The translations under genes were made by a program, and so were the position numbers. A model generated the notes under the pieces. That model was not told where the DNA came from. It made no database searches and saw only the letters and a list, made by a program, of their open reading frames with translations. Below are positions 10,987 to 23,900 of a DNA stretch of 64,000 bases, one piece after another. Source of the DNA: Bisporella sp. PMI_857 (Eukaryota > Ascomycota > Leotiomycetes > Helotiales > Helotiaceae); contig JAJSPD010000013.1 of NCBI GenBank assembly GCA_021307315.1, positions 806,001 to 870,000 on the forward strand, written 5' to 3'. Numbering within the stretch: position 1 is the first letter of the stretch; every line of letters starts with the position of its first letter.

Positions 10987-11848
10987 GGTCAATAGCTTAA
11001 GCGCTCGTCGACTTGTTTAACAAAAGAGCTTTACAGCTTTTTTCCATGTATTCTCTACATCTTGCGACCCAATTCATCAATTCTGCCACGCAGTTCTGCC
11101 CACTGGTGTTGGCCCCGAGCATCACACCCTCCTGAAAACAGGCGAACAAATAGAAGAGCTGGGATTGACTACCTTTTTCTATTTTCACCCCAACTTAACT
11201 GCAAGGCTGTAGTATTACACCTTGCGACGAGGTCAATTGCGTTTGCAGTGGTCAGTTAACGGGGATCTAATGGGTCTTTATACGGCAAGACCCAGTTTAT
11301 GGTTGGTGGGAATGGAAGAATTTTGCACAGAATGAGAGGCTTGTCGTACCTCCTTATATAGGTTGCCGACATTTGCTAACCTCCCACCCTTTTTTGAGGC
11401 TTACAATGTAATTGGCTTATTCGCCGGCTGTATCGCCAATCCCAGAGAGGGGCACATGAAGAACAAATCTTGCGTATTCTGTACTCTAAGAGCTACTCCT
11501 GGATTTAAATGCCTTTCGCAAGGAAAAAAAAGATTTAGATGGTTCCATTCATTATGCATTAAAGTCTTTTTGGCGTTGATTTACTCGTGATAATTAATCT
11601 TAATTACATGCAGCTGATTTGCTGAGAAACCCCCCGGCGTGTCATAGAAGTTTAACCAAACGACACACATTCTACAATCCTTAGGTGTACATCTGAAAAA
11701 CGGATTGAAGAGTTTCCCTCGCAGGCCATGGTCAATAGACATAGTTTGATCCTTGAACATCATTGCCTGGCAAGAGAACGTTGCTGCTTAACCGGAATCG
11801 AGCGTATCGTAAAAGTCGAAGCACCCCTGGATTTGAGTTGGAGCATAC
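10987..11848. other. Intergenic, no supported gene
   Basis: Upstream region of DUF6594 copy 1 and downstream of the 53-aa gene. AT-rich; only short unconvincing frames. Confidence 0.5.
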
Positions 11849-12070
11849 TCATTTAATGTAGATAGGACGCTTCTCGGGTTTGGTATCCTGTCAAAATCAA
11901 AGTTTAGTCACCCTCATGGATCAATCGTAGAAGATGCATGAGCTTACAGGTCCCTCAACTTCCGGCTTCACATCGCCATGCTTGGGCTTCTTCCCAGCTG
12001 CGGGACTAACTGAACCGCCCATTGAAGAATCATCGGTGAACATCTTGAACTTGTTACGATCGGTTGCCAT
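11849..12070 (-). CDS. Small spliced gene, 53-aa hydrophilic protein
   Basis: Not recognised by name. Two exons, 11948-12070 and 11849-11887, are separated by a 60-nt intron with a textbook donor (GTAAGC) and an acceptor tttgacag after a CTAAA-like branch site. The protein starts MATDRNKFKMFTDDSSMGG and continues through a Ser/Pro and Lys/Gly stretch, then a Glu/Lys/Pro segment ending RPIYIK. It is highly charged, with no signal peptide and no membrane segment. The join is phase 0 and the second exon reads straight to a stop. It is too short for ordinary ORF calling, yet the splice sites and smooth composition argue for a real conserved-type small protein. Confidence 0.65.
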
Positions 12071-15000
12071 TTGTTTTTAATCTTTTGTGCCTATTGAGAC
12101 AAGATGAAGGAGGACGATAGGACCGCAGTAAAGATCGGCCAAATAGAGCTACGGAAGATTGTTAGGTGGGTTTAGTTGCATAAGATGTTCGTCTCCCTCA
12201 CAAGACTCTCTGATGTTGGAAGTCGTTGTGTATATTCAGTGATATGGCAGAGATAGAACGCCTCTTCCTCAGGTTGGATAGCCGTCAAAAGTAAAGACTG
12301 TATAGCCGAGGACGTACCTTTATCGGATCTGACACGAGAGTAGAGTGTTCTAGAGCGTAAGAACTATGCGGCCTCGTAGCTGACTTGATGTCTTGTAAAA
12401 CAGTACGATGATGGAGAACGAATGCAGTCCAAGAAGCCTGTGATTTCAAAATGTCGACTCAGTAGAACTGTGGTAACAATCCTGTGGTAGTCTTCCTCAC
12501 GAGGTGCGTGCCCTCAGCCGACGCAATTCTGTGATTTGAACCTCGCAGTAAAGTACTTCTAGGCTTGAGGGGTAGTTAAATATTATACCCCGGAACCAAG
12601 AACAGACATTTGATATGCTCTCAATCATCCCCTATGCTCGTTGCAGAAGACGTTTAGCAAGGAGCGAAAAATGATAAATGACAACTGCATTGGCTGCTTT
12701 CCGAGTTGTGATTCCAGGCACCATTGGCTGGGGAACAGCTTCTATCTACGGCATAACGTATGGGGTCTGCTGCACCCCCAACGTTGCGCAGTGGTGGCCT
12801 ATGCTCGCATTGACTCTGCTGTTTGCCTTCCCTACCACCAGCGATGAATGGTTCGCGTGCCTCTCTTCTTTTGAGTAGGATATTTCTAGCCAATTGCTAG
12901 AACCTGACGAGGGTTGAGATTCGGAGGACGGCAGCCAACTGGCAGGAACTTTTAGTCGGCAAAATCATCCAATAAAGTACCTTGAGCCTCAAAAGCAATG
13001 TAGGTGTGGAGTACTTTGCTCTTAGGTGGAGGGGTCCCTGTTCAGTAAGTTCAACGTGCTGCACCCAACTTGCCATAGATCTTCTCGGCCGAGTATTGTA
13101 ACATGCGGGAAGGTCCGAGCCGTTTGGGGCCTTGGAAATTTGAGGCTATCGAGAAGTAAAAGCCGTCTGGCCATTTCTGGCCTTCATCTATGTAAATATC
13201 CAATGAGTCATCATTTCGTGACCCTGTAAAGCTGTAAGAATAGCAGTGTTCTCGCAAGCCACTTAAGCAGCTTTAGTTCATGCATAAGATGCCATAGCCC
13301 TACGCTCTACTGTAGCTGATCGGTAAAAATGGAGAACGGCTGTCGATCAAAAATCTCAAGCCGGTTGTGGGTCGCTATCCTAAACTATGGCAGGAAGCTG
13401 ACATTGTGAGGGCTCAATCCAGGGTACGGCAGGGATCGTTGAAATATGTTATGATTAAACCAAGGAAATTCAGCTCAACAGGTAAGAAACAACCCGGCCA
13501 TTCTGCATTGACATTAGAGATTTGCTTGAGTCTCTTTAGCGTGTGTTGCCTCGTGGTAGGAACAGTGGAGAGCCCTCCGGTCGCGACGAGTTTAGCGAAC
13601 TTGCAAATCACGACCATCATACTTCACTTATGCTTAAACTGCATTGACAAGTCAGCGATCGCGATTCGCTGACGCGCTACGCGAAAGCTTTTGATCTTGC
13701 GGAGCACCAAGTACGTGGGGTAGAAGTAGATCCATCTTTCCTAGGCAGGGAAACAATTAACCAATGTTGAGGAGCTTGGAAGGCCACACACTTCCACTGG
13801 GAGTCTTGAGTGGCCCAGTAGTCAAGGGTCTTCTATTGTATTCCATGAGCCGTGCAGTATTTCCAAAACTGCAGAAATTCGAAAGGAGTTATTCGCCAAT
13901 GACCGAATCCTTGGGGCCGCTTGACAGGCCACAGTAGCCTGCAGATGGTAAATTGGACGCGCCCGACTGTAGTGAGCCTGCTCAAGTCATTCGGTGTTGC
14001 TCGCGTATATCGCGCTAGATGTGTGGAAGGCAAGCAATGAATACACACGAAGCAAAGACGCAAGTGCTTTTGATCGAGAAAGCCATTCCCTGTGTAGTAT
14101 TCTATAGATTTTCAAAGAAACTATTGAGACAGATGAGCGACACCGTCAGGGAGATTGACCTTCACGGTTCCAAAATGCTTAACTATGACACCACATGGGA
14201 CGCTTGTGAGCTTTTAAGCGGCCGGCGTTAAACAACCCAAAAAAATTATCGCCAGAAACACGAGACACACTCCACATGGCAATGATTAGAGACAAGTTCA
14301 TGCCGCGTATGAAATAATTATAGAGGATTACTGCTAATGAGTGATTGTACTAGCTCAGCGTCTCACATGGAACCTATGCAAGCGAAATTTTCTTTCAACA
14401 GCATTTGCCCATCATGCCGTGCTGAGCACCAAGTTGGCATTACAGAACCGATTTAGAGCACATTGAATAGTCAGTGATGGCTTAAAGCAATAAACTTTGG
14501 CACAGGCGCTCAAGCAAACACAATTCAACCATCACAACTTTGGGACATTGATGTATGTTCTGCATATTTTATGCATATTTTCATAAAATTATGACGACCC
14601 AGGCAGCATACCCAAAGCTCCTCAACACGTGACAATCGTCCACGTGTGGTACATGGAGGAACAAGCTAAGCAAATAATAAGAGTTGAAAACAACACCAAG
14701 AGCGTAATCCATGATAATCTGAGCATAGAAGAGCATAGAAGAGCAAAAAAAGGAATCGCCAGAACCAAAATGCAGAGCAGAATCCAAGTACAACGCCCTT
14801 TCAACTTGGGGTGGAGTTGGAGACTCTCAAACTCAAGATACCGACATGAAAAGAGAATGAGATACTGGTTGACATCAAGCAACAAGTTCGAGCCATATGC
14901 AAAAGTTAGGGACTGAAAGGTTTGGAGTGGGCACCAAGAGTGCAAAGCATGGCTGTGAGTAAAGTATGCCCACTTTCCATCTTCACAGTAACTTCCCCGC

Positions 15001-17600
15001 GTCGTTAATCGTTGGTTGCGTGTCAAATCTGTATCAGATGAAGTATTGCGCAAGTAGTCTCCAGAAACTACTCCCGTTAGCTTTATATTTCGCACATTAA
15101 GTTCTCGTTACCAATGTTGTGCGCTTAAATCTTTCTATTAGCATGTGAGCTGTGCCAAACAATGCTTCATTTAAGGGCCTTAAGTATGGGGGTGCCTATA
15201 AGCAGATCAGAAACCGAGCAGAATTTCTGGCATTCAACAACAAATGTATGTTCTGTGTTGTGAAATTTTGATAATCAGGGCTTGCTGTGCGTCAAGACTG
15301 GTTGGTACATAAGCGCGATTAAGTAGCTTCTTCAGCTGCAACGTGGTTGTCGCTTAATCATATTTCTTTCCTCAACAATGAGAGACATCACGATTCCATC
15401 TTTGTTTCTATCATTGTCCTTATAAAGTTCTGTCAATGCTAAGCTTCAGTTATGACAACTGTCTGACTTGAAACATGTTGGGTTAGCAGTCTGCAACGTG
15501 GATTGATTTTGATCGAGAATGGCCACCACAGTGACAGAGCGTACCAGTCTTCTCAGTGAGAAGGCAGATAGACAACGAGGATTTCCCCTCCCTGAGTTAC
15601 TCGCAGATTATTAATAGTTCCTTGAGAGAGCTTCTGTACTGCACTCCAAAGGTTAACGATTACGGAAACGCTGTGGCTTGATTCCCTCGGCTTGGGATAG
15701 GGAGCGTTTCAAGGAAAGGCAGGAAACTTCACAAGCAACAGCCACGGCCAAATTATCAGTGAATTTAGCTAACTGTGATTCTAACAGATCCTCCGCTCAA
15801 AGGTGTACAGCCTTGTTTTGGCAGCCAACTGAGCTAAGTCCAATGCCACCTCATTTAACACAATTCCATATTCCAAGCGGAGCGAAGATACGACGCACCG
15901 CGCTGTCTTATTTCAAGAATTCGTAGCTGAGACTGGGAGGCGGAGCTCCATTCAATGTTCATGATCAAAGCGATAACAAATAAATGTTTGGCAATTTGGG
16001 CAAGCTTTGCAACCCTCGAAGAAGTTATCGAGCTAGATCAACAATACTTTGAAAGAACCTTGCATACCGAGGAATTTGGAAGTTGATTGCGTAGTCTTTC
16101 GATAGCAGTATGTCAAGGGCGTGCAACAAAGCAGAAAACCCTTACTTTGAAGGAGATGGTAGATTTTCAACTATTGGTAAGCCTTGTTGACATTTTAGTT
16201 TGTTAAAAACATTCAATCTTCAAGAACGTACTTATCATTCTCCCTAGACATAGCAGGTTTAATATTTTAATGACGTAGCTGCTGGATACATTGTCATGAT
16301 AATACTTTACGTCGAAACACAAAAAATGATAGAATTCTCAAAGGTCCCGAAATCAGACAGATCCATGTTCTGTAGTATCATTGCAAGACACTTGCTTCTC
16401 ACAAGTCATTCAATTCATGGTTCCCTACCGGTTTGTGAGTGTGGGCTCAAGTGGTACCTTCAAGTCTGATCCGGCATGGCTGACCTGAAAATTGATGGTG
16501 ATCCGTAACACCAGATTTGGTATTGCAGTAATTTTCAAGACGTCCCTGCGTACACTTATTTAGCTCCAGCCAATAGGGCCAGAGCTATTTTGTATCACTA
16601 AACGCATCATCTACTGATTTGTTTACTCTGAGCTGTCAAGTGACATATACCTCCTTTCTGCTCCAGAGGATACGTCTCAACAAACAAACATGCAACCATC
16701 CCTTTACCATCGCCTCGCTTAGCAAGGGGTAGCGGGTCTTTGCCTTAGGCGAACCTCTACGACACTAACCCTTTCGAGGAGGCCAACACAGCCTTCTCCC
16801 ATACTCTAATCAAGAAACATAAGTAAAGTTGCAAAAAGGAACTATATATGAGGACTGCACTTGGAGCAAAGTCTATCTATTAGCCTTGCTTTCTGCAGGA
16901 GTTTTCCCACTAAAGATTTCTTTGTGCAACCAAGCGAGTTGAACAGAGTGAGACTATGAGCCTCACAACCAGAAAACATTCGAAGGAAAGACCAGGATAC
17001 GAAGATAAATATGGGATAGTTCTACATAGAGTCAAAATTCTGCTGAACGGCAGAATACACAAGACTCCAGACTATTTAGGATGAGATTTTTTTACCTTAC
17101 ACGTGACCTATGAACCAACAAAAGCGCCGCGTGCGGACAAAGAAGATGGTCTGGCGCCTAAACGTTTTCAAGAACACTTTCAAGACCTCCTCCTCAGCTT
17201 TAGAGACTCATGAGACCGCTCTAAAAATGAGACTCGTATACCACAACTACTTACGCCGACATTCCAAAGGTCTTTTCCTCTGGCAGCCTTAGCATCGCGT
17301 TCAAATTGGCATACAACTCGTTGCGGATCTCTTTATAGCTGCTACGCCACCATCATCTCAATCTATAAACTCTACGATCATTTAAACGGCCTATACCCGT
17401 ATCTCTCAACACAAATTCCTCTTCAAACGAAGTAGAAGGACGATTCCAAGACGTTTACCATCTGCCATGCGAAACTCTCATATACACTTCGAACGCCGCG
17501 CCGAACTTCTTCCAAAAGCTGAGATCTAGCCTCGAATACAATTCACTTATATGCGTTGGCTTTCGTCATAACAAATGCCGACATAAACTACGTTCCCGCT
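12071..17600. other. Long gene-poor, AT-rich stretch
   Basis: 5.5 kb with no multi-exon gene that I could assemble. Frames at 13051-13257 (-), 13367-13672 (+) and 14622-15095 (-) lack ATG starts in good context or any motif. A tiny direct repeat (agcatagaag twice) lies near 14728. Weak, broken coding-like segments appear from about 16740 onward and probably belong to the relic annotated next. Confidence 0.45.
12678..12878 (+). CDS. Possible 66-aa hydrophobic protein
   Basis: A short frame, locally GC-richer than its surroundings, that encodes a mostly hydrophobic peptide (FRVVIPGTIGWGTASIYGI and WWPMLALTLLFAF) with one or two potential membrane segments. There is no homology I recognise. The opposite strand is also open over most of it, so this may be chance. 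It is listed because it stands out in an otherwise AT-rich block. Confidence 0.25.
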   Translation: MTTALAAFRVVIPGTIGWGTASIYGITYGVCCTPNVAQWWPMLALTLLFAFPTTSDEWFACLSSFE

Positions 17601-18081
17601 GATTTGACGGAAACATCAAAGAGCATAACACGATTTAGTACATTGGAATGTGGGGACTGGTGATCATAATACGAGGACTTAGTTCCACTTCAGAAATGGG
17701 CTCTCAAGCTCCTTCTGCGAATACAACGTTTACACGACTTACATATAACTTAAGGTACTCAAGCACTACAAGATCGCTACAAATAAGGAAACCGAGAGTC
17801 CTGATAAAGCTATTATTGAATAGAAACAAGTGCTTCAGATTGATTTTGACGAAAATGCTTCTCGACAGCGTATAAACGCGATAGAAACTGCAACGACCCG
17901 TGTCCCAAGAGGCTCATACAATCTCTGCCAATTGATAGAGTCGAATTTTTGGTTTCGAGGACGGCTGCAGAGGCTTTATGGTTTCAACAATACAATAAGT
18001 GAAAAGGGAAGAGACTCTACTCTATGGCCTAACCTGGATATAAGGCTAAGGTGTTTGCCCACCTCCGATTATAATAGTTAA
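17601..18081 (+). pseudogene. Eroded coding relic with multiple in-frame stops
   Basis: Reading from 17601, a protein-like frame (DLTETSKSITRFSTLECGDW, then YEDLVPLQKWALKLL) is interrupted by TGA at 17661, TAA at 17667 and TAA at 17751, with further stops after that. A shifted frame then runs from 17830 to a stop at 18081 (RINAIETATTRVPRGSYN, LIESNFWFRGRLQRLYGF). Helical, amphipathic composition suggests this was once a gene. Several stops are of the kind produced from CAA or CGA codons by C-to-T change, as in repeat-induced point mutation. No family is assigned with confidence. Flanking sequence from about 16.7 kb may be part of the same dead gene. Confidence 0.4.
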
Positions 18082-19472
18082 GGGCAGAGCAGTATACATG
18101 AAGGCGAGACTTTTGGATATACGGAGTCCGTGTATCTAGGTTTCATCCATAGGTGCTAGGCATCACCAGTACGTCCGAAAGACTATGCATTCCTCTGTGT
18201 ATAAATCACCCCTCAGGATATCTGCAGCAACGAGCTATGTTGTATACTCACTCTTTATTTTACACATGCCAAAGAAAACAGTATTCAGTGGCTCAGAATA
18301 GAGCTCTTAACATTGTAATCCCATACCGTCATCCATAGGATTGAACGCGCAAGCTAGAGAGTTACATATTGCATCTTATGCATAAATTTGTCCGTATTTT
18401 GATGTTCTTGATAGTATCTCTGCTTTTCCTACCTTGTTGAACAGTAAGTCCTTGGAGGGGTGGTACAATATCAACTCCCTTTCCTTGCTTGATCCAATGA
18501 CTACCATCTTCGTATTTCCCCCAATGTAACATGGAGACCCAGACTCGCGATGCTGTCGCGTAGACCGTTCTATGAGTAAAAGGCATAGTCTAGTCATCCT
18601 TCGAATGAACTGGCGTATCTAATTCGCAATTATCAAATTAGTATTAGCAGGGTACCGATGATTAACCTTATAACAACGCTCAAATCTACATTTCACCTGT
18701 TCCATTCTAATATCACGAAACATCAGTCTTGTAAAAGATAATTTACTTGCTCTGAACATATTTGCCAGGAGATGGAAAGCTGGACTTCTGAGGAGTAGCT
18801 GATATCTAAGAATAAAAAATACTGCTAATAGTAATTTTTATGAGAACTTTGACTACCTTAGGAAACAATATTTGAGAATATATTTTAGAAAGAATGCAAA
18901 CTGTGAGTATATCTGCAAACACGTGACAGCAGGCAGACGATGGGGAATATCTGTGCTTGGCCCCATTATATTTGAGCACCACAAGGCTCCATCAATGCAT
19001 CTCTCCATTTCAGCAGCCAAGGAGACTTGCCTTATTTTTTTATTGACATGTTGTGAGAGAAAGAGACACATTACTTGCTGCTGGAATGACCGCAGTTATA
19101 TTCTTTCCTCTCGCGGGAGCCTCGTACCCACGCCTTGTAGTGGGCGACTCTGAGCATATCGGGACCTTTTCAGCAGTTGCAAAACAAAAGATAAGGTAGA
19201 GAGATTATAATTGAGCTTGATGTAGGCTAACATGGGCAAGTACAGGAGAGAGATAGACGCGCGGTCAGGAGTAGGAGAGTGAGAATTCGAACGCATAAAA
19301 TACCCGTTATACGCAACAGAAGTCCATGTACCCCTCAAACAGGAAATAATGTCATCAAAAACCTGCTGCTGAAAGCTAGATACCGTCAATTTGTACCATG
19401 CCTACGACCAGCCATATTCCAACCTTGTATCCATGGAAGCTGGAAATCATCACAACACTCCAAAGGCGAAAT
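18082..19472. other. Intergenic, no supported gene
   Basis: AT-rich, short unsupported frames on both strands; the 3' flank of DUF6594 copy 2 lies at the right edge. Confidence 0.45.
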
Positions 19473-20974
19473 CTAGACAGCTTCTTTGCAAACCACGGCT
19501 GCACCCCCGACATTGAGGTTTCCAAGGAAGGTTACCAGTACCGCTGCATAGCTATATTGCATTAGTGCTGGTGGTAGTGCGGGTATCAAGTTTACTCACG
19601 CAGCCGTCCCGACAAATAGCTCTTGTGTTTTGGCGTCTGTTGTGGCGGTCATTGTTCCTGAGAACGCCACTACGAACCCGATGACGATCCATGCCATCGT
19701 CTGCTTGGCCATATCCACTAAGAATAGAAGGAGTACTGGAATGAGGAGAGTGCCAACGGTGAGGGATACTGTGACAGCTTTCAAGATGGCTGTGATACGT
19801 GCTTCTGAGTGGTAGTCAACATTAGGGTCATTAGTTTTATTAGCTTCCCTTTGAGTTTGAACCAGTCGCTAATGTTGATGTCAGTAAGTCACAAAATGGT
19901 TGAGCTGCATGGAGAGACCTTAAGACTGGGCAATCTATTAAAGAGGTCCCCTAAGAATTTACGAAGCGGCGTCCGATTTCCAACGCTCCTATTGAGCACC
20001 ACGAAATCGTCGGCGCAATGAATGAATCTGTCTTTTCCTTCCGCCAGTGGCTTTTCGTTCCACATCCAGGTGAAGACGGCTCGGTGCTGGCTCGGCGAGG
20101 CTTGACCTAGAGCACGCACATTGGCATCAAGGAGTAGGCACTCTTCTATGGATCAGTTAGTGCTTTGCTGACTGCAACACATGTCAAATTTACTGTATTC
20201 GCGGAGTTTCCGCTGAATATTCCCCATCAGCTCACGCTGTTTTGCATCCCATCCAGGGAACCCTTCGAGCCCATGTAATCTAAATTTCATCACTTCACTT
20301 GCCATATCAGCGGCATCCAGCTCGTTCAGTTCTTGCTCAAGGTCCGCCAGGTCGATTGCTTGCTGAATAAGGACTCGAGAAGAAAGGCTTCCAAACCTGC
20401 GAGCAATGGCAAATTCATCGTCGGAATCTATGAAGGCTGAAAGTTGCGAAAAGCCTTTCTGACACTTATCCACTAAGCCGACGATTATTAGAACTGTTTC
20501 GCACACATCAAGGCATTTACAAACCTTGAGTATAGGTCAGCTTATCGTATCCATGAATCTGATCATATTTGATCTTCTCTTCTCTATTCATAAAAGGCGA
20601 CCATCCCTGGATGACACGCTTCCAGGATGCGGCATAGTTCTGCTCAGCGGTCTCAATACGTCCTAGCAACAGCTCAGTAAACATACGTGCAACAGTATAG
20701 CACTCATACCTGCTGTTTGGTCTTGCTGCTTTGCGTTGTCGATGTGGGTATCCATGGATGTGTCCTGCGATATCTCGTCTCTTACTTCATCCACAGTCGC
20801 AGTTTGTGACAGCGATTCAACCAAGCTTCTGGATCTGCCATTACAAGGCTGTACTTGATGCGAAGTTTGCGAAGGCTGCAGAGGAACAGCCCGTTCGATT
20901 ATATCACTAGCAGCATAAGTATTCTGTAGAGCCGGAATATCTTCGGCCCTGGAAGTTGCTTCAGCTGTGGCCAT
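19473..20974 (-). CDS. DUF6594-family membrane protein, copy 2
   Basis: Second member of the DUF6594 family in the window. Six exons (minus): 20710-20974, 20525-20662, 20194-20472, 19919-20145, 19600-19868, 19473-19551; the introns are 47-52 nt, all GT-AG and in phase, giving 418 aa. The ATG at 20974 starts MATAEATSRAEDIPAL. Domains: a disordered head; an exon resembling WKRVIQGWSPFMNREEK; the family core with ARRFGSLSSRVLIQQAIDL, a coiled helix LADLEQELNELD and NIQRKLREY; and three C-terminal hydrophobic segments, beginning TVGTLLIPVLLLFLVDM and ending AAYAAVLVTFLGNL. Exon number, intron phases and total length are almost identical to copy 1, so the two are paralogs, although the proteins have diverged strongly. 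Function of the family is unknown. Confidence 0.88.
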
Positions 20975-23900
20975 TATTGCTGTTATTGATACTTGCAATG
21001 CGTATACTATCACAATCGTCCGAAGACACTGCTGACGGCGCGATGGAACACATCATACCAACAGAATCGCCCAATTATAGACTAACGAAGTAGGCAGAAA
21101 CTTCTATTGAAGACGGTGCACTGCGAAGAACAGACCGTCACGGATTCGCACCCACACCAATATCTCTCATCCACTCACACACCGAGGCCACCCACCAAAC
21201 CATATAAGCATATAAGCAAATCAAGAGTTGGAGACCAAATATCTTCGCTTCAACTCTCATGGTACTGCAAGGCTATGTTGACCTCCTAAAATTGTATTCA
21301 AAATGTCCTAGATATGTCAATTTCTACATGTTATATACGTTCTCCTATATTGACCAAACCCGCTTGCGTCAGCGCATCTTTACAGTGGCATTGTTAGATT
21401 TAGTGATCGAAGGCAATGCCATACATTTCTATGTACGCTGCTAACCAAAAACTAGCTAAAGCCGCCACATAGATGATGACAGCGGTGTCTGGAATGCTAG
21501 TTTTATGATGGCTATGAAGGAGACGGGTTCTTCAATCCTCTAAACAGACTCTTAAGCACTTTCTGAAGACTGGCGTTTGTAGGACTTCACAACATTACTA
21601 TTAACACATCTGCGAAACAATTTTCGCCATAGTATGAGAAATAGCGCACATATAGCATTCAGACTATGTCTAGCAAACTAGCTAATCCCTACAGCCTTTG
21701 CTGAAATGACCTCGAGCGTCCTCAGGAACAAAATTTGAGCGCACACCCCAGTTAGAGCGTAACCAGAATCTGTGAAAAGCTACATCGTCCTTCTTGTTGA
21801 TTTTCAATGATAGCTGCGGTTCTCCTTAGAATAAACAGCCTTTCGTTCCAGTGGTTTATCATCCTGTCTCCCCTCACTGACGGTGGTATTTATGTCCCGC
21901 GGGTGGCGACGGGCGAGGGTACTAAGCACGCGTCTCTGTCAACACCGTATGGGTCTCAAAATCTCAAAAGTAGGGTATTTACCGGATTAGGATCGGGCTT
22001 TGGGTGAGCAGTAGTGCGTCGCTCAATATTACTAGCATTTCCTTTGCGTCCCTTGACCTTCTGAGATTCATTCATATGATTTTTACCCATAATGCTTGAG
22101 TCCGAAAGCAATTGATACAAACAAGGGTGATCCAGTTAATCGGTGTAGATACTGTTCCCGCTACTGTGGTAATGAGATGCGCTTGGTGGCCTGGTTAGCG
22201 ATTATAACTCATCTGAGGAGCCTCATGGGACAAATACATTGTCATCAAAGTTGTCCAAAGGCACTCTTTCAAGGCTGGTCATAATACAGAAAGCTATGCT
22301 TACGAAGGATGCAAGTAACCTTTAAGCACAAAGTTGAGGTAATGTTCAAACTTGTAGCTTGAACCTTGGGAATCCTGAAAAATCCTGAAAGAAGAACTGT
22401 GGAAGATATTTTCAGTCAGAGAAATGAGGGGGAAGGCTGAGTTGAAATGCTGTATTGATGTTCAGAGTCTGCAGCAAGAACCTGGCACGCAAATCTTGCC
22501 ATCATTGGATCGAAATCTGTCATATCATAAACGCGACACGTCAGGAACACTGATAGGCGAGAGAAGCAGGCGAGAATGCTTTTGTAAGCATATCTAACCA
22601 CGCTGCCCGCTTACTTTGCGTGTGTCTTCTTCAAAGCGCCTCATGAGACTGCTATTACTAGTCGAATATCTAGATGAAGGATTCCTCAGCTGTAACGAGT
22701 CTCAATATCGTGAGTATGGAGCGACCGAGGTGCACCGAGTCTCAACAAGACGGGTTGTGGGAGTGCTAAGCTTGATGGACAGGGTCGTGGAACAAATCAT
22801 AGGCATCTCGGCGCGAAGATGGTGCAGGACTTCATGATTGGCCTCTCCATTTGGAGAAGAGCTATTGCCAGGCAGTCCCACATCTCCAGGCAAAGCCGGG
22901 CGTTATTGAGGAGACAGCACGGTCCTTGCTATGATAAATATCAATAGATCAGCTCATAACCATATCACCTTCAATGTCCACGTCCTGCATGACGGATGGT
23001 TTTGGCTGACATAAGGTTGAACCCGCAAGCCCACCCGTCTTGAGCCGTAGAAGCCTATGGTTATGATGCCCTGCGAGTCTCGGCGGTCACAATCCTCTGT
23101 GCCTGTCAGGAAGGAACCGGAACATCTAGCCAGTCATTGTGACGGCCCGGTTCAGCTCTCCACATGAGGACTTCTCGCCTTTCTGCCAATGCTGCTTTTT
23201 GTTTGTGTAGACGCGTCGTATAACTGTGTCGCATTGAGGGGTCAAGCAATTCCTTGGGCGCGCATGCGAATAATTACAGGGCTTGGTAGCTTCAAACCTG
23301 CTGTTCGTTGAATGGAAGAGATGATCATAATTCCATAACGCCCACCATTTAGATGTAATATTTCTTGATCATCAAGCTTTTATTTTGCATAGATTTTGCT
23401 GGGTTTTCGTCCATGCGTTCTTGGGCCAGTTTTGGTCCTTTGGCCTGATCAACAACCATCATCATGCAAGACACCCCCCACTTCTGGCGCATTATGCCGC
23501 ATTTGCTGTTCTGAAATCCCCAAACATGGCCCATAGATAAAAAGTATTCATCATGGCAGACTCAAGTATTGCGGTGTTGTTGCTGGTTTGGGGACGACCA
23601 TTTGCTTCTTCAGTGATGATCTGTGCTCGATTGGGAGCAGTCGATGCTTCTATTATCGGGAGCCATGTATTTCAGATCAAGAGAGTGAAATACTGTTCAA
23701 CCAGTAGTGCATTTCCATGGCAAGGATCGAGTAATTCAATGGCTTCCAGCTGCAAATTGGAGTTGAAGCCTTTTCTCAGCGCAGTTCTCATGATGTTGAA
23801 CTTCATGCATATCTTTCCTAGGTTTGCAATGAAGCGATGGAATGAGAAACCTAATCTCAAAAATTAGACATTTCATTGTTGTAGAAGCAAAGGAGATCTC

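Noticed and set aside
14622..15095. 157-codon minus-strand frame with hydrophobic end
   Set aside because: Opens with GTG rather than ATG, lies in AT-rich DNA and has no recognisable motif.
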